A stretch of DNA of 64,000 bases from Aliivibrio sp. (GTDB lineage: Bacteria > Pseudomonadota > Gammaproteobacteria > Enterobacterales > Vibrionaceae): positions 1 to 64,000 of the forward strand of contig JAESQY010000153.1 of NCBI GenBank assembly GCA_016764915.1, read 5' to 3'. The notes under the pieces were generated by a model. It did no database searches and had not been told where the DNA came from. It saw only the letters and a list, made by a program, of their open reading frames with translations. Shown here one piece after another: positions 1 through 8,470 of this stretch. A program made the position numbers and the translations under genes. How positions within the stretch are numbered: position 1 is the stretch's first letter; each line of letters starts with the position of its first letter.

Positions 1-21
1 AAGATGTATTGGAATGAATAG

Positions 22-75
22 GCGTGCGAGTCAGTGAATGTTGAGCTTGAAATAGATGAAACCAGTGAAGTTTAA
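22..75 (+). pseudogene. Fragment of a tyrosine recombinase C-terminal tail
   Basis: The reading frame encodes a stretch ending VELEIDETSEV and a stop. It resembles the acidic C-terminal tail (…DDALEISEQTEV) of short tyrosine recombinases that are widespread in gamma-proteobacteria. An in-frame stop lies at 19-21, and nothing upstream in the window restores the catalytic part. The match is short and from memory, so this is tentative. It gains weight from the second, stronger recombinase fragment 50 bases downstream. Confidence 0.35.
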
Positions 76-125
76 AGTGTGATCGTTGCTCTTAGAGTGT
101 GTGTCCTTGCAAGGAACATGCGCGA

Positions 126-206
126 AAAAAAATTCGAGCCGTTCAGTTACTGCTTGGACACACCAAGTTGGATAATACAATCCGTTATCTGGGAATAGAA
201 ATGTAA
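126..206 (+). pseudogene. Fragment of a tyrosine recombinase (integrase) catalytic region
   Basis: The frame reads KKIRAVQLLLGHTKLDNTIR, then YLGIEM and stop. This contains the LLGHTKLxxTxRYLGIE block carrying the conserved His of the HxxR region and the catalytic Tyr of a tyrosine recombinase. The frame is closed just upstream (stop at 93-95), so only about 26 codons survive. Normally the tail encoded at 22-75 should lie downstream of this block; here it lies upstream, so the remnants are scrambled or come from two copies. No intact element, att site or partner gene is visible. The rest of 207-564 shows no recognisable gene before the transporter start. Confidence 0.6.
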
Positions 207-564
207 CTGTAGTGGTACGCAGAATTTGGTCGCTTAGATAGAGGTGAACGATGAAGACCTCTAGCGATTTGTATTACCAGACATTATCTGAAGATAAATA
301 GAAGAACAGGGTCTCTAAATAGGTTCTGTCCAAAAATGAGTTACATGCCTCCCCTAATTGAACGCCTCCATTTTAACAACATCAACCCAATAAACCCCAG
401 AACGCCGTAACAAAAAGTTATTGTTATATCTGCTTACAGTTTGTCTAAATTTTGATCTGACGCTAAGTTGCAACTCCATGTTTAATGGATAATTCTCACA
501 CTGTATGAACGGCCTGTTTATACGGGATGAAGACCGAGTTTGTTTAATAAGGAAGTAACACTCT

Positions 565-1983
565 ATGCGCCAATATTTGAAGTACATTATTCCCATTCTT
601 ATCCCTCTGATCGTTTTATCCCTACCAACCAGTTTTTTCCCTTTTGATGGTTTAACGATCATACAGCAACGAGTGATTGCGATATTTCTATTAGCGGCAT
701 TGTGTTGGGTGATGGAGCCGATCCCTATCTATGCTACTTCTGTGGTGATTATTGTTTTAGAGCTGTTACTTCTTTCTGATAAAAGCTTCATTCTGTTCCG
801 TCTGAGTGAAGATCAAAGCAATTTTGGCGAATTTTTAAAATACAACGAGATAATGGCGACCTTTTCTAGTCCAATTATTATGCTATTTCTTGGTGGTTTT
901 TTCTTGGCGATGGCGGCAACCAAATATCGTTTGGATGTCAACTTAGCAAGAGTGCTATTAAAACCGTTTGGCACAAAACCTAAGTATGTGATGCTGGGTT
1001 TAATGCTGATCACTGGCGTCTTTTCAATGTTTATGTCCAACACCGCCACAACGGCGATGATGTTGTCGATTCTAGCCCCTGTTATTGTACTGTTTGGGCC
1101 GAAAGACCCAGGTAAAATTGCCTTTGCATTGTGTGTGCCGGTTGCTGCTAATATTGGTGGTATCGGAACCCCAATCGGAACGCCTCCTAATGCGATTGCA
1201 CTGAAATATTTAGTTGGAGATAATCTGATTACGTTTGGTGAGTGGATGATGTTTGGTGTGCCTTTTGTTGTGGTAATGATGACCGCTTCTTGGTTCCTGA
1301 TTAATTACCTTTTCCCGGCAAAGCAAGAGAAGATTGAGCTTAAAATAACGGGTAAATTTCTAAAAACACCAAAAGCCATTACGGTTTACATTACCTTTGT
1401 GATGACCATCGTTTTATGGCTGATGGGCTCTCGTCATGGCATGAACTCTTACACCGTTGCATTGATTCCAGTGGCGATTTTCTCTTTAACCGGCATTATC
1501 AATAAAGAGGATCTTAAGAAAATATCCTGGGATGTGTTATGGCTGGTTTCGGGTGGTATTGCATTGGGTCTGGCTCTGGATAAAACAGGGTTGGCACGTC
1601 TGATGGTTCACAGCATTCCTTTTGATGATTTCTCTCCTTATATTGTTCTACTTGGTGCTGCAGTACTTTGTTTAGTGATGGCTAACTTTATGTCGCATAC
1701 CGCAACCGCTAACTTACTTATGCCAATCATGGCGGCTTTAGGCACGTCGATGACATCATTAACGCCGCTCGGTGGTGAGATTACATTGATTTTAGTGGTG
1801 ACATTTGCCGCTTCACTGGGTATGTCATTGCCAATCAGTACACCACCAAATGCACTGGCGCACGCAACTGGGCATGTTCAAACCAATCAGATGGCAAAAG
1901 TTGGGATTATCCTTGGTGTATTAGGCGTATCGCTAAGCTTTGTGATGGTGTGGATCTTAAATATCACTGGCTTTATCGGGTAA
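565..1983 (+). CDS. SLC13/DASS-family sodium-coupled carboxylate transporter
   Basis: A 472-residue polytopic inner-membrane protein of the divalent anion:sodium symporter family (PF00939), likely importing di- or tricarboxylates. Visible family marks are the first sodium-site motif SNTATTAM, the paired loops GGIGTPIGTPPNAIALK and SLPISTPPNALAHATGHV, and many hydrophobic segments. The second sodium-site motif reads SHTATANL, with His where better-studied members such as VcINDY carry Asn; whether this is normal for the subgroup cannot be judged here. AAGGAAG precedes the ATG. The kinase gene starts 6 bases after the stop, so transporter, kinase and receiver protein form one operon. The substrate is unknown. 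Confidence 0.85.
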   Translation: MRQYLKYIIPILIPLIVLSLPTSFFPFDGLTIIQQRVIAIFLLAALCWVMEPIPIYATSVVIIVLELLLLSDKSFILFRLSEDQSNFGEFLKYNEIMATFSSPIIMLFLGGFFLAMAATKYRLDVNLARVLLKPFGTKPKYVMLGLMLITGVFSMFMSNTATTAMMLSILAPVIVLFGPKDPGKIAFALCVPVAANIGGIGTPIGTPPNAIALKYLVGDNLITFGEWMMFGVPFVVVMMTASWFLINYLFPAKQEKIELKITGKFLKTPKAITVYITFVMTIVLWLMGSRHGMNSYTVALIPVAIFSLTGIINKEDLKKISWDVLWLVSGGIALGLALDKTGLARLMVHSIPFDDFSPYIVLLGAAVLCLVMANFMSHTATANLLMPIMAALGTSMTSLTPLGGEITLILVVTFAASLGMSLPISTPPNALAHATGHVQTNQMAKVGIILGVLGVSLSFVMVWILNITGFIG

Positions 1984-1989
1984 GCAGTT

Positions 1990-3345
1990 ATGGAAAAAGT
2001 GACGCTACAACGATTGATTGAAGACTATTTTGAGAGCCCATTTCGTCAAATAACGATTCCGGCAGGCGAGGTAGTCTTAAAGCAAGCGGGTTATAACGAT
2101 CGTCTTTACTGGGTAAAGTCTGGTGAGTTAGAGGGCTTTTTTGCTGAAACAGCTAAAGATAAAAAAACCAAGGTGTTTACTGCGCCTGCTGGAACTTTTA
2201 TCGGTGTACACAGTTTTTTTGCTGAAACACTTGAAGCGTCAACCACTGTGATTGCAAAAGAGAAGAGTGAACTTGCTTGGATTGATACTTCTACACTTGT
2301 GGTATCTCCTGAAAAATACGGCCCATTAACGGCTCAATTTACGCCAGTTATTGTAAAAGAGTTAGCGCGAAGACAGCGCCGAGCCAGTATGGAAGCGGTT
2401 GAACGTGAAGTGGTACAAAAGAAGTTAAATACCGCCGAGCAGATGACCACGCTAGGACAGTTGGCCGCAGGTATTGCCCATGAGTTAAATAATGCGGTTG
2501 GGGTTATTAACAGTAAAACCGAACGATTGCAGAGTGTGATAATTGAACTGCTCGAAGAGTGCCACCCTGATGCGAGTCAATTTCTTGAACATGGTCTACT
2601 TTATGGTCAAAAGGTAAGTTCATCAGAAGTAAGAGTAAGAACAAAAGAGTTGGTGAGTGCTTATCGACTTGATCGTGATACTGCACGTAAACTGGCTCGT
2701 GCGGTTCCTCAAGGTGAGATTGATAGTTCGTGGTTTAACAATATAGAACAGGCTTTGTGCTATTGGGAAATAGGCAGAGATCTTCACGATATGCGACTGG
2801 CTTCGAAGCACTCGGTCGGCATTGTAAAATCGGTGAAACAATTGGGTCGAACCGATACGGACACCGAAGAGTGGCTAGATATTAATGACAGCATTAATAA
2901 AGCGTTGGCGTTGTTGCATAACAGTTTACGCGGCATTAATGTAAAAATAAGCCCAGCAGTATTACCGAAGGTAAAAGCCAGTTCAACGGAGTTGGTACAA
3001 ATCTGGGTCAACATTATTAAAAATGCCAGTGATGCATTGAGCCATACTTCTGAGCCAGCAATTGAGATCTCTACTCGTCATGTACGTAATATGGTGCAGA
3101 TAACGGTCGCCAATAATGGTCCAGAAATCAATGAAGCAACACGAAGAAAAATTTTTCAACCGAACTTTACCACTAAAAAAGGTGGTTTATCTTTCGGGCT
3201 CGGACTTGGACTCTCAATCGTCCAACGAATTATAAACAGTTATGGTGGTAGTATTGCGGTAATGAGCAATGATGAAAAAACCATATTTAGGATAAAACTG
3301 CCTGTACCTGTACAGGATAGCGAGGGAAGTGATGGAAAAAATTAA
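1990..3345 (+). CDS. Soluble sensor histidine kinase with N-terminal cNMP-binding-like domain
   Basis: A 451-residue kinase without membrane segments. Residues about 18-110 form a cyclic-nucleotide-binding-like jelly roll (IPAGEVVLKQAGYNDRLYWV, then LYWVKSGELEGFF). A coiled linker leads to the dimerisation helix with phospho-acceptor His164 in LAAGIAHELNN, and an HATPase domain with N-box VNIIKNASDAL and G-box FGLGLGLSIVQRI. It lies between a carboxylate transporter and a receiver protein, so it probably phosphorylates the latter. The signal could be a small cytoplasmic ligand or transport activity; neither is shown by the sequence. The 3' end overlaps the next gene by 14 bases, implying translational coupling. 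Confidence 0.85.
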   Translation: MEKVTLQRLIEDYFESPFRQITIPAGEVVLKQAGYNDRLYWVKSGELEGFFAETAKDKKTKVFTAPAGTFIGVHSFFAETLEASTTVIAKEKSELAWIDTSTLVVSPEKYGPLTAQFTPVIVKELARRQRRASMEAVEREVVQKKLNTAEQMTTLGQLAAGIAHELNNAVGVINSKTERLQSVIIELLEECHPDASQFLEHGLLYGQKVSSSEVRVRTKELVSAYRLDRDTARKLARAVPQGEIDSSWFNNIEQALCYWEIGRDLHDMRLASKHSVGIVKSVKQLGRTDTDTEEWLDINDSINKALALLHNSLRGINVKISPAVLPKVKASSTELVQIWVNIIKNASDALSHTSEPAIEISTRHVRNMVQITVANNGPEINEATRRKIFQPNFTTKKGGLSFGLGLGLSIVQRIINSYGGSIAVMSNDEKTIFRIKLPVPVQDSEGSDGKN

Positions 3346-3805
3346 TATAATCTGTGTTGATGATCAACGAGAAGTACTGAGTGCGGTGCTACAAGATCTC
3401 TCTCCTTTAGCTGCATTTTTCAATATCGAAGATTGTGAATCAGCGATTGAGGCGCAAGAGGTGATGGATGATCTTGATGCTGAAGGTGAGTATATTGCCT
3501 TGATTATTTCTGATCACGTGATGCCTGAAAAAACAGGGGTAGAGTTTTTAACCGAAATCTCTCATGAGAGCCGTTACCACAAGACTAAAAAGATCTTACT
3601 TACAGGCCAAGCAACACATCAGGACACTATTTCGGCTATTAATCGTGCTAGGGTTGAGAGTTATTTCGAAAAACCATGGAAGTCAGAAGAGTTATTGAAA
3701 ATGGCGACAACCTTAGTCACTGAGTATATTTTTGACAGTGGTATTGAGTATGAACCGTTCCAATCGATTCTTGATCAAACCGTGGTACTGCAGCGTTTAA
3801 GATAA
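3332..3805 (+). CDS. Stand-alone response-regulator receiver protein
   Basis: A 157-residue CheY-like receiver. It has the acidic pair Asp10-Asp11, the phospho-acceptor Asp61 (IISDHVMPEKTG), Thr91 and Lys114 (YFEKPWKSEE). The roughly 35 residues beyond the receiver carry no recognisable output domain, so it must act through protein contact or as a phosphate sink. A GTG codon lies directly before the ATG used here; ATG is preferred because of the GAGGGA ribosome site. It overlaps the kinase gene out of frame and is its probable partner. Confidence 0.85.
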   Translation: MEKINIICVDDQREVLSAVLQDLSPLAAFFNIEDCESAIEAQEVMDDLDAEGEYIALIISDHVMPEKTGVEFLTEISHESRYHKTKKILLTGQATHQDTISAINRARVESYFEKPWKSEELLKMATTLVTEYIFDSGIEYEPFQSILDQTVVLQRLR

Positions 3806-3831
3806 ACAGCAGAAAAAGACGGTGTTAATTA

Positions 3832-3854
3832 GCGATTGTTGAACAGACAATCGC
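3832..3854 (+). repeat. Perfect 8-bp stem-loop after the receiver gene
   Basis: GCGATTGT and ACAATCGC flank a 7-base loop, 26 bases after the receiver stop codon. No T-run follows, so it is a weak terminator at best and may instead be an mRNA 3'-end stabilising hairpin or a protein-binding site. Confidence 0.4.
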
Positions 3855-3967
3855 ACTTATCAGTATTGCTATCTGTAACAAAAATATTATTTTTACAATG
3901 AAATGTAGATCTACGTCACATTTTTGGCTACTATGCTACGCATTAAAAAGTATAGAAGGTGAAAATA

Positions 3968-4072
3968 ATGATTACTCAAATTAAAACTGTTGCACTCGAT
4001 TTACTGGGTCTCGTGGTTATGTTCACCATAGTAACGACCATTATATTTATCCCGTTATTCAAATTTATATAA
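3968..4072 (+). CDS. 34-residue single-span membrane micro-protein
   Basis: The ORF starts MITQIKTVALDLL and continues through a long hydrophobic run (GLVVMFTIVTTIIFIPLF) to FKFI and stop. AGAAGGTG lies 7 bases upstream of the ATG, and TACTAT further upstream could be a -10 element. Size and composition suit a small inner-membrane protein, for instance a transporter or kinase accessory peptide or a type I toxin-like peptide. No homologue is recognised. It lies between the receiver gene and the 3' end of the opposing lysR gene. Confidence 0.5.
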   Translation: MITQIKTVALDLLGLVVMFTIVTTIIFIPLFKFI

Positions 4073-4077
4073 TAGAC

Positions 4078-4974
4078 TCAAGTACTAAGAAGCTTCGTTA
4101 ATTCAAGCTTTAATTCGTCGAGTACGCAGCGGTGAATAACAGACGGAGTTTTGTCCATTTTTGAGATCAATCCATAGGTGTAACGAGGTAAATCTTCGAT
4201 TGGTTTAAATACCAGTTCGGGGTGATTAACGGCGCACAAAATGACACTATTGGCGATGGAGACTCCCAAGCCATTCGCGACTAGAGCACAAGCCACACCT
4301 GCGGAATGTGCTTCAATGCGAGTCATAGGTTTAATGCCATGCTGATAAAAAAAGAAGTCGATATCTTTTCTTGATGTACTTTGCCTGCCTAACAAGACTA
4401 ATGGTACGCCATCGAGATCTTTGGCAGAAATGCTGTCTAGCTTACAAAGAGGGTGATCTTGTGGCATGACGCAAACGGATGTACCTGTGACCACGGTCTC
4501 AAATTCAAAGCGTGGATTCTCGTACAGACGAGTGAAGCCAATATCAGCCTCTCCACTGTGAATACACTGTTGAATATAACGATAACTGCCCGTTAAAATC
4601 TCAATCACTACCCCAGGATTTGCGATCATGATTTTCGACACAACTTTGGGGATTAATTCAGACGCAAACGTATAAGGCACCGCGATTTTCACCAACTCAC
4701 GTACGAACGTCCCTTTTTTTATTTCGCTCGCTTGTTGATACAATAAATCGGCTTTATCAACCAATTCTGACACGGTTCGGAACAAACCTTCAACTTCGGG
4801 TTTTGCCACTAATCGGCCTTTGTGACGGGTAAATAGCTCAATCTCCAACTCTTGTTCAAGCTGAGCCAGCAAACGACTGACACCTGATTGGGACAAACCG
4901 AGCTGTGTGGCGGCAGCGCTGGTAGAACTCGTGTCAATGACGGCCTGTAAAGCGGTTAATTGTTTTATGTTCAT
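4078..4974 (-). CDS. LysR-family transcriptional regulator
   Basis: A 298-residue regulator with an N-terminal winged HTH (MNIKQLTALQAVIDTSSTSA, then AATQLGLSQSGVSRLLAQLE) and the typical LysR substrate-binding domain (IAVPYTFASELIPKV; DIGFTRL; VLLGRQST). The ATG at 4974 is chosen because LysR proteins begin at MxIKQL; an in-frame TTG at 4986 would add four residues. It is transcribed divergently from the YfcC carrier and hydrolase genes, with a T-N11-A inverted repeat in the shared intergenic region, so it most likely controls them and itself in response to a ligand linked to that pathway. Confidence 0.88.
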   Translation of the reverse strand: MNIKQLTALQAVIDTSSTSAAATQLGLSQSGVSRLLAQLEQELEIELFTRHKGRLVAKPEVEGLFRTVSELVDKADLLYQQASEIKKGTFVRELVKIAVPYTFASELIPKVVSKIMIANPGVVIEILTGSYRYIQQCIHSGEADIGFTRLYENPRFEFETVVTGTSVCVMPQDHPLCKLDSISAKDLDGVPLVLLGRQSTSRKDIDFFFYQHGIKPMTRIEAHSAGVACALVANGLGVSIANSVILCAVNHPELVFKPIEDLPRYTYGLISKMDKTPSVIHRCVLDELKLELTKLLST

Positions 4975-5006
4975 AGTTCCGACCAAGTATAAAACTGCAT
5001 AAGGTC

Positions 5007-5021
5007 ATGCCAATGTGGCAT
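5007..5021. promoter_or_regulatory. Probable LysR box
   Basis: ATGCCAATGTGGCAT is a perfect inverted repeat (6-bp arms, 3-base centre) containing the T-N11-A signature of LysR-type operators. It lies in the 146-bp divergent region, 33 bases upstream of the lysR start and about 100 bases upstream of the carrier start. Confidence 0.5.
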
Positions 5022-5120
5022 ACGGTTGTGCCGTTGTGTAATTAAGGGATATGTTTCATTTATACTACACACTTTTTGCATGGTGTGTGATTCAATCCCA
5101 GTAATGGAGTTACGATAATA

Positions 5121-6557
5121 ATGAAAACAACGGAGCAAGTATTGCCACCAAATACTATAAATAGCGAAGAAATGGACAGCAGTAAACCGAAATCAAAAAC
5201 GTTGAATCCAGTGATTATCCTGCTGTTTGTACTTTTAGCCGCAGTAATAATGACTTACTTTATCGATTCAGGACAGTTTGAACGAAATGGAAAACTGATC
5301 ATTCCAGGTACTTACCAAGTGATTGAAAAAGAGATGTCAGTTCTCAATTTAGTCGGTATTTATCCTGAAGAGAGTCAAGCGAAAGCGGTCAGTTTATTAG
5401 ACGCCTTAGTGAGCATTCCTAAAGCGATCGATAAACGTGCTGGTATGATCTTCATGGTGCTGTTTATTGGCGGTATGTTTGGCGTTCTAAATAGAGTCGG
5501 CGCTATTGAAACCGGACTCGAACGAATGTTATCCGTCACCAAGGGCAACGTTTATGTTTTGGTGCCCTGTTTGATGATCGTCTTCTCAATGGGCAGTACA
5601 TTTATGGGGATGGCGAAAGAGTATCTGCTGGTGATCCCCATGGTGATTGCAATGGCGAGCCGGATGGGTATGTCCAATATCATCGGTTTGGCCATCGTAG
5701 CGGTACCTGTAAAAGTAGGTTACTTAGCGTCAATTACCAATCCTTATGCACTTTCTATTGCTCAACCTCTCGTTGGAGTACCTGTTTTTAGTGGTATGGG
5801 AATGCGTGTATTTGTTTACATAGTATTGATGATCATTGGTATTGCTTATGTGCTGCGTAGTATTCAAAAAGAGGCGAAGACTCAGAGTCTTTCATGCGAT
5901 TGGGACTCGACACCACTGTCGCTACGTCATAAATTGATACTTTTATCATTAGCGCTTGGGGTCGGTTTTTTGGTGTATGCATCACAAACTTGGCATTGGA
6001 AATATAACGAATTGTCTGCTTATTACCTCGCTCTGGGTGTGCTTTTTGCCATTCTGGGTGGCTTAAGTGCAAACGATACGGTTAATGCGTTTGTTGATGG
6101 CATGAAGAAAGTATTGATTGCTGGTGTATTGATTGCACTTGCGACTTCAGTGGCTTTAGTGCTGGCGCAAGGGCAAGTACTCGATACCATCGTTTATAAC
6201 TTAGCAAACTTAGTGGGTAATAATAATCCGACATTCGCAGCGTTTGGTATGTTCTTCTCGCAGCTGCTTATCGATGTGGTTATTCCATCCACTTCAGGTC
6301 AAGCTGCAGTGACAATGCCAATCCTGGCCCCTCTAGGTCAACTTGCTGGGGTGGATCCACATACTACCGTGCTGGCTTTCTTAATGGGTAACGGAGCGAC
6401 AAATATCATTACACCGACATCAAGTGGATTGCTGATTTTCTTAGCAACAGCACGTGTTGGCTGGGGCGAGTGGGCTCGATATATCTTCCCATTCTTCTTA
6501 ATGATTATTGCAAGTGCGATGGTGTTCTTGACCATCAGTTTAGCGGTATACGCATAG
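5121..6557 (+). CDS. YfcC-family membrane carrier
   Basis: A 478-residue polytopic protein of the YfcC / DcuC-like carrier family (PF03606), whose members are proposed to move C4-dicarboxylates, amino acids or peptides. A hydrophilic N-terminus of about 35 residues precedes the first span; conserved stretches include GGMFGVLNRVGAIETGL, FSMGSTFMGMAKEYL, and near the end IPSTSGQAAVTMPILAPL with MGNGATNIITPTSSGLL. The hydrolase gene follows 32 bases later, so carrier and enzyme likely form one operon under the divergent LysR regulator: uptake followed by cytoplasmic ester or amide cleavage. The substrate is unknown. Confidence 0.82.
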   Translation: MKTTEQVLPPNTINSEEMDSSKPKSKTLNPVIILLFVLLAAVIMTYFIDSGQFERNGKLIIPGTYQVIEKEMSVLNLVGIYPEESQAKAVSLLDALVSIPKAIDKRAGMIFMVLFIGGMFGVLNRVGAIETGLERMLSVTKGNVYVLVPCLMIVFSMGSTFMGMAKEYLLVIPMVIAMASRMGMSNIIGLAIVAVPVKVGYLASITNPYALSIAQPLVGVPVFSGMGMRVFVYIVLMIIGIAYVLRSIQKEAKTQSLSCDWDSTPLSLRHKLILLSLALGVGFLVYASQTWHWKYNELSAYYLALGVLFAILGGLSANDTVNAFVDGMKKVLIAGVLIALATSVALVLAQGQVLDTIVYNLANLVGNNNPTFAAFGMFFSQLLIDVVIPSTSGQAAVTMPILAPLGQLAGVDPHTTVLAFLMGNGATNIITPTSSGLLIFLATARVGWGEWARYIFPFFLMIIASAMVFLTISLAVYA

Positions 6558-6589
6558 TAATTAAATTGTAGTAGCGGTTTGTAGAGCTT

Positions 6590-8410
6590 ATGAAAATACT
6601 ATCGAATGAAAAAATTGTCACCCGAGATGGCGTGATTCTGGCGACGGATGTTTATCTACCAGTAGATGGCAGTGGGCCTTGGCCTGTTGTGCTAGAACGT
6701 ACACCTTATAACAAGTGTGCGCCCTCTCGTTCTGAAGTCTCACTTGACGGCAAACTGCTGTCTCGTGAAGAGATGGCTCAAGCGTTTACTGCGGCAGGTT
6801 TTGCTGTGGTATTTCAAGATTGTCGTGGTCGATACAACTCAACAGGCGTATTCACTAAATATGTCAATGAGGGTGAAGATGGTTACGATACGCTAGAGTG
6901 GTTGGTTAAGCAGAGTTGGAGTAATGGTAAAATCGGCACCATGGGGCTGTCGTATGCAGCCCACACACAGATGGCTGCCGCTTGCCTTAATCCACCTGGT
7001 TTGTCTTGCATGGCTTTAGATTCAGGTGGCTTTTCAAGTGCTTATCAATGCGGTATACGTCAAGGTGGCGCTTTTGAGATGAAGCAAGCTACTTGGGCAC
7101 ACCGCCAAGCTCTGAATAGCCCGGAAGCGAAAGCGAATCCAGTGTTGAAAAAGGCGTTGGAGCAAGAGGATATGATTGCTTGGTTCAAGCGTATGCCTTG
7201 GAAACCGGGGCATTCACCGTTAAGACACGTTCCTGATTATGAAGCGTATCTGTTCGAGCAGTGGTCAAAAGGGGCATTTGGCGAGTACTGGAAACAGTCA
7301 GGTATTTATTCTCTTGACCATTACCAAGACATTCCAGATATTCCAATCATGCTGATGTCGAGTTGGTATGATGTGTATGTCAAAAGTACGCTGGATAATT
7401 TCAAGGTACTACGCGAAAAAAACCGTTCTGCAACTGCTCTTATTATGGGGCCATGGTTACACGGTGATCGTAATAACACCTTTAGTGGCGATGTTGAATT
7501 TGGCCCGCAAGCTTCATTTGATAATAATATCTCGACTAACTGGCTTGATCACCGTCTTAACTGGTTTAAAAAATGGTTAATTGCTGAAGATAGCCCTGAG
7601 TCATACCTTGAGAAAGTGAGAATTTTTCAAATGGGTGGTGGCAGTGCTAAGCGAGATGAAAATGAGCGCTTAATTCATGGCGGTCAATGGATAACGGGAG
7701 AGGAGTGGCCATTAACTAACAGTGCAGCTCAGCGGTTTTATTTCCATCAGAATGGCAGCTTGCACCAAGATAAGCCAAGTTCTGAGTGTGGCAAAGTGCA
7801 GTATGTTAATGATCCATGTAAACCCGTACCCACCATTGGTGGAGCCTTAACATCGGGTAAACCTGTTTTTGTTGGTGGTGCATTTGATCAGTGTGAAGAT
7901 CCTCGTTTCTTCGGCACTCTAGGTGATAATATTTCGCTGGCAGCTCGCACGGATGTAGTGGTCTTTCAAACGGAACCTTTAACTGAAGATCTTGCGGTTT
8001 CAGGTGCGGTGAAAATTCACCTGTTTATCGAAAGTGATGCGCCAGATACCGACTTTACTGCCAAGTTAGTCGATGTTTACCCTGCCAGTGAGGATTACCC
8101 AAAAGGGTTTGCGATGAACATTACTGACGGTATTTTTAGATGTCGCTATCATGATTCTTGGGAGCACCCGACGACGCTGCAAGTGGGTAAAGTGGTTGAG
8201 ATTGTTGTTGAACCTTTTGCGACCTGCAATTTGTTTAAACAGGGTCACCGTTTACGTATAGAAGTGGCCAGTAGTAACTTCCCTAAATATGACGTTAACC
8301 CTAATAGTGGTGAGCCTGAAGGTTCTGCATTGTTGAAGAGAAAAGCACTGAATACTGTGCACGTCTCTTCTAAACATGCGTCATATCTTGAGATAGAAGT
8401 GGCTCAGTAG
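6590..8410 (+). CDS. CocE/NonD-family hydrolase (X-Pro dipeptidyl-peptidase S15-like)
   Basis: A 606-residue cytoplasmic alpha/beta hydrolase with a C-terminal jelly-roll domain. The nucleophile is Ser121 in GTMGLSYAAH; the Asp is in MSSWYDVYVK and the His in MGPWLHGDRN, matching the Ser-Asp-His order of the cocaine-esterase family. The oxyanion region RTPYNK and the loop FQDCRGRYNSTG are also typical. The C-terminal domain (from about residue 350) ends with the HRLRIEVASSNFPKYDVNP motif characteristic of the family. Cleavage of an ester, amide or glutaryl-type acyl compound brought in by the adjacent YfcC carrier is likely, but the substrate cannot be assigned. Confidence 0.87.
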   Translation: MKILSNEKIVTRDGVILATDVYLPVDGSGPWPVVLERTPYNKCAPSRSEVSLDGKLLSREEMAQAFTAAGFAVVFQDCRGRYNSTGVFTKYVNEGEDGYDTLEWLVKQSWSNGKIGTMGLSYAAHTQMAAACLNPPGLSCMALDSGGFSSAYQCGIRQGGAFEMKQATWAHRQALNSPEAKANPVLKKALEQEDMIAWFKRMPWKPGHSPLRHVPDYEAYLFEQWSKGAFGEYWKQSGIYSLDHYQDIPDIPIMLMSSWYDVYVKSTLDNFKVLREKNRSATALIMGPWLHGDRNNTFSGDVEFGPQASFDNNISTNWLDHRLNWFKKWLIAEDSPESYLEKVRIFQMGGGSAKRDENERLIHGGQWITGEEWPLTNSAAQRFYFHQNGSLHQDKPSSECGKVQYVNDPCKPVPTIGGALTSGKPVFVGGAFDQCEDPRFFGTLGDNISLAARTDVVVFQTEPLTEDLAVSGAVKIHLFIESDAPDTDFTAKLVDVYPASEDYPKGFAMNITDGIFRCRYHDSWEHPTTLQVGKVVEIVVEPFATCNLFKQGHRLRIEVASSNFPKYDVNPNSGEPEGSALLKRKALNTVHVSSKHASYLEIEVAQ

Positions 8411-8442
8411 AACGTTATTTACGACGGGTCAGCATCCATATT

Positions 8443-8470
8443 AAGGAGACGTTTATCGTCTCCTTTTTTT
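8443..8470 (+). terminator. Intrinsic terminator of the YfcC-hydrolase operon
   Basis: A 9-bp perfect stem (AAGGAGACG / CGTCTCCTT) with a TTTAT loop is followed by a T-run. It touches the stop codon of the convergent GGDEF/EAL gene. Confidence 0.85.
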
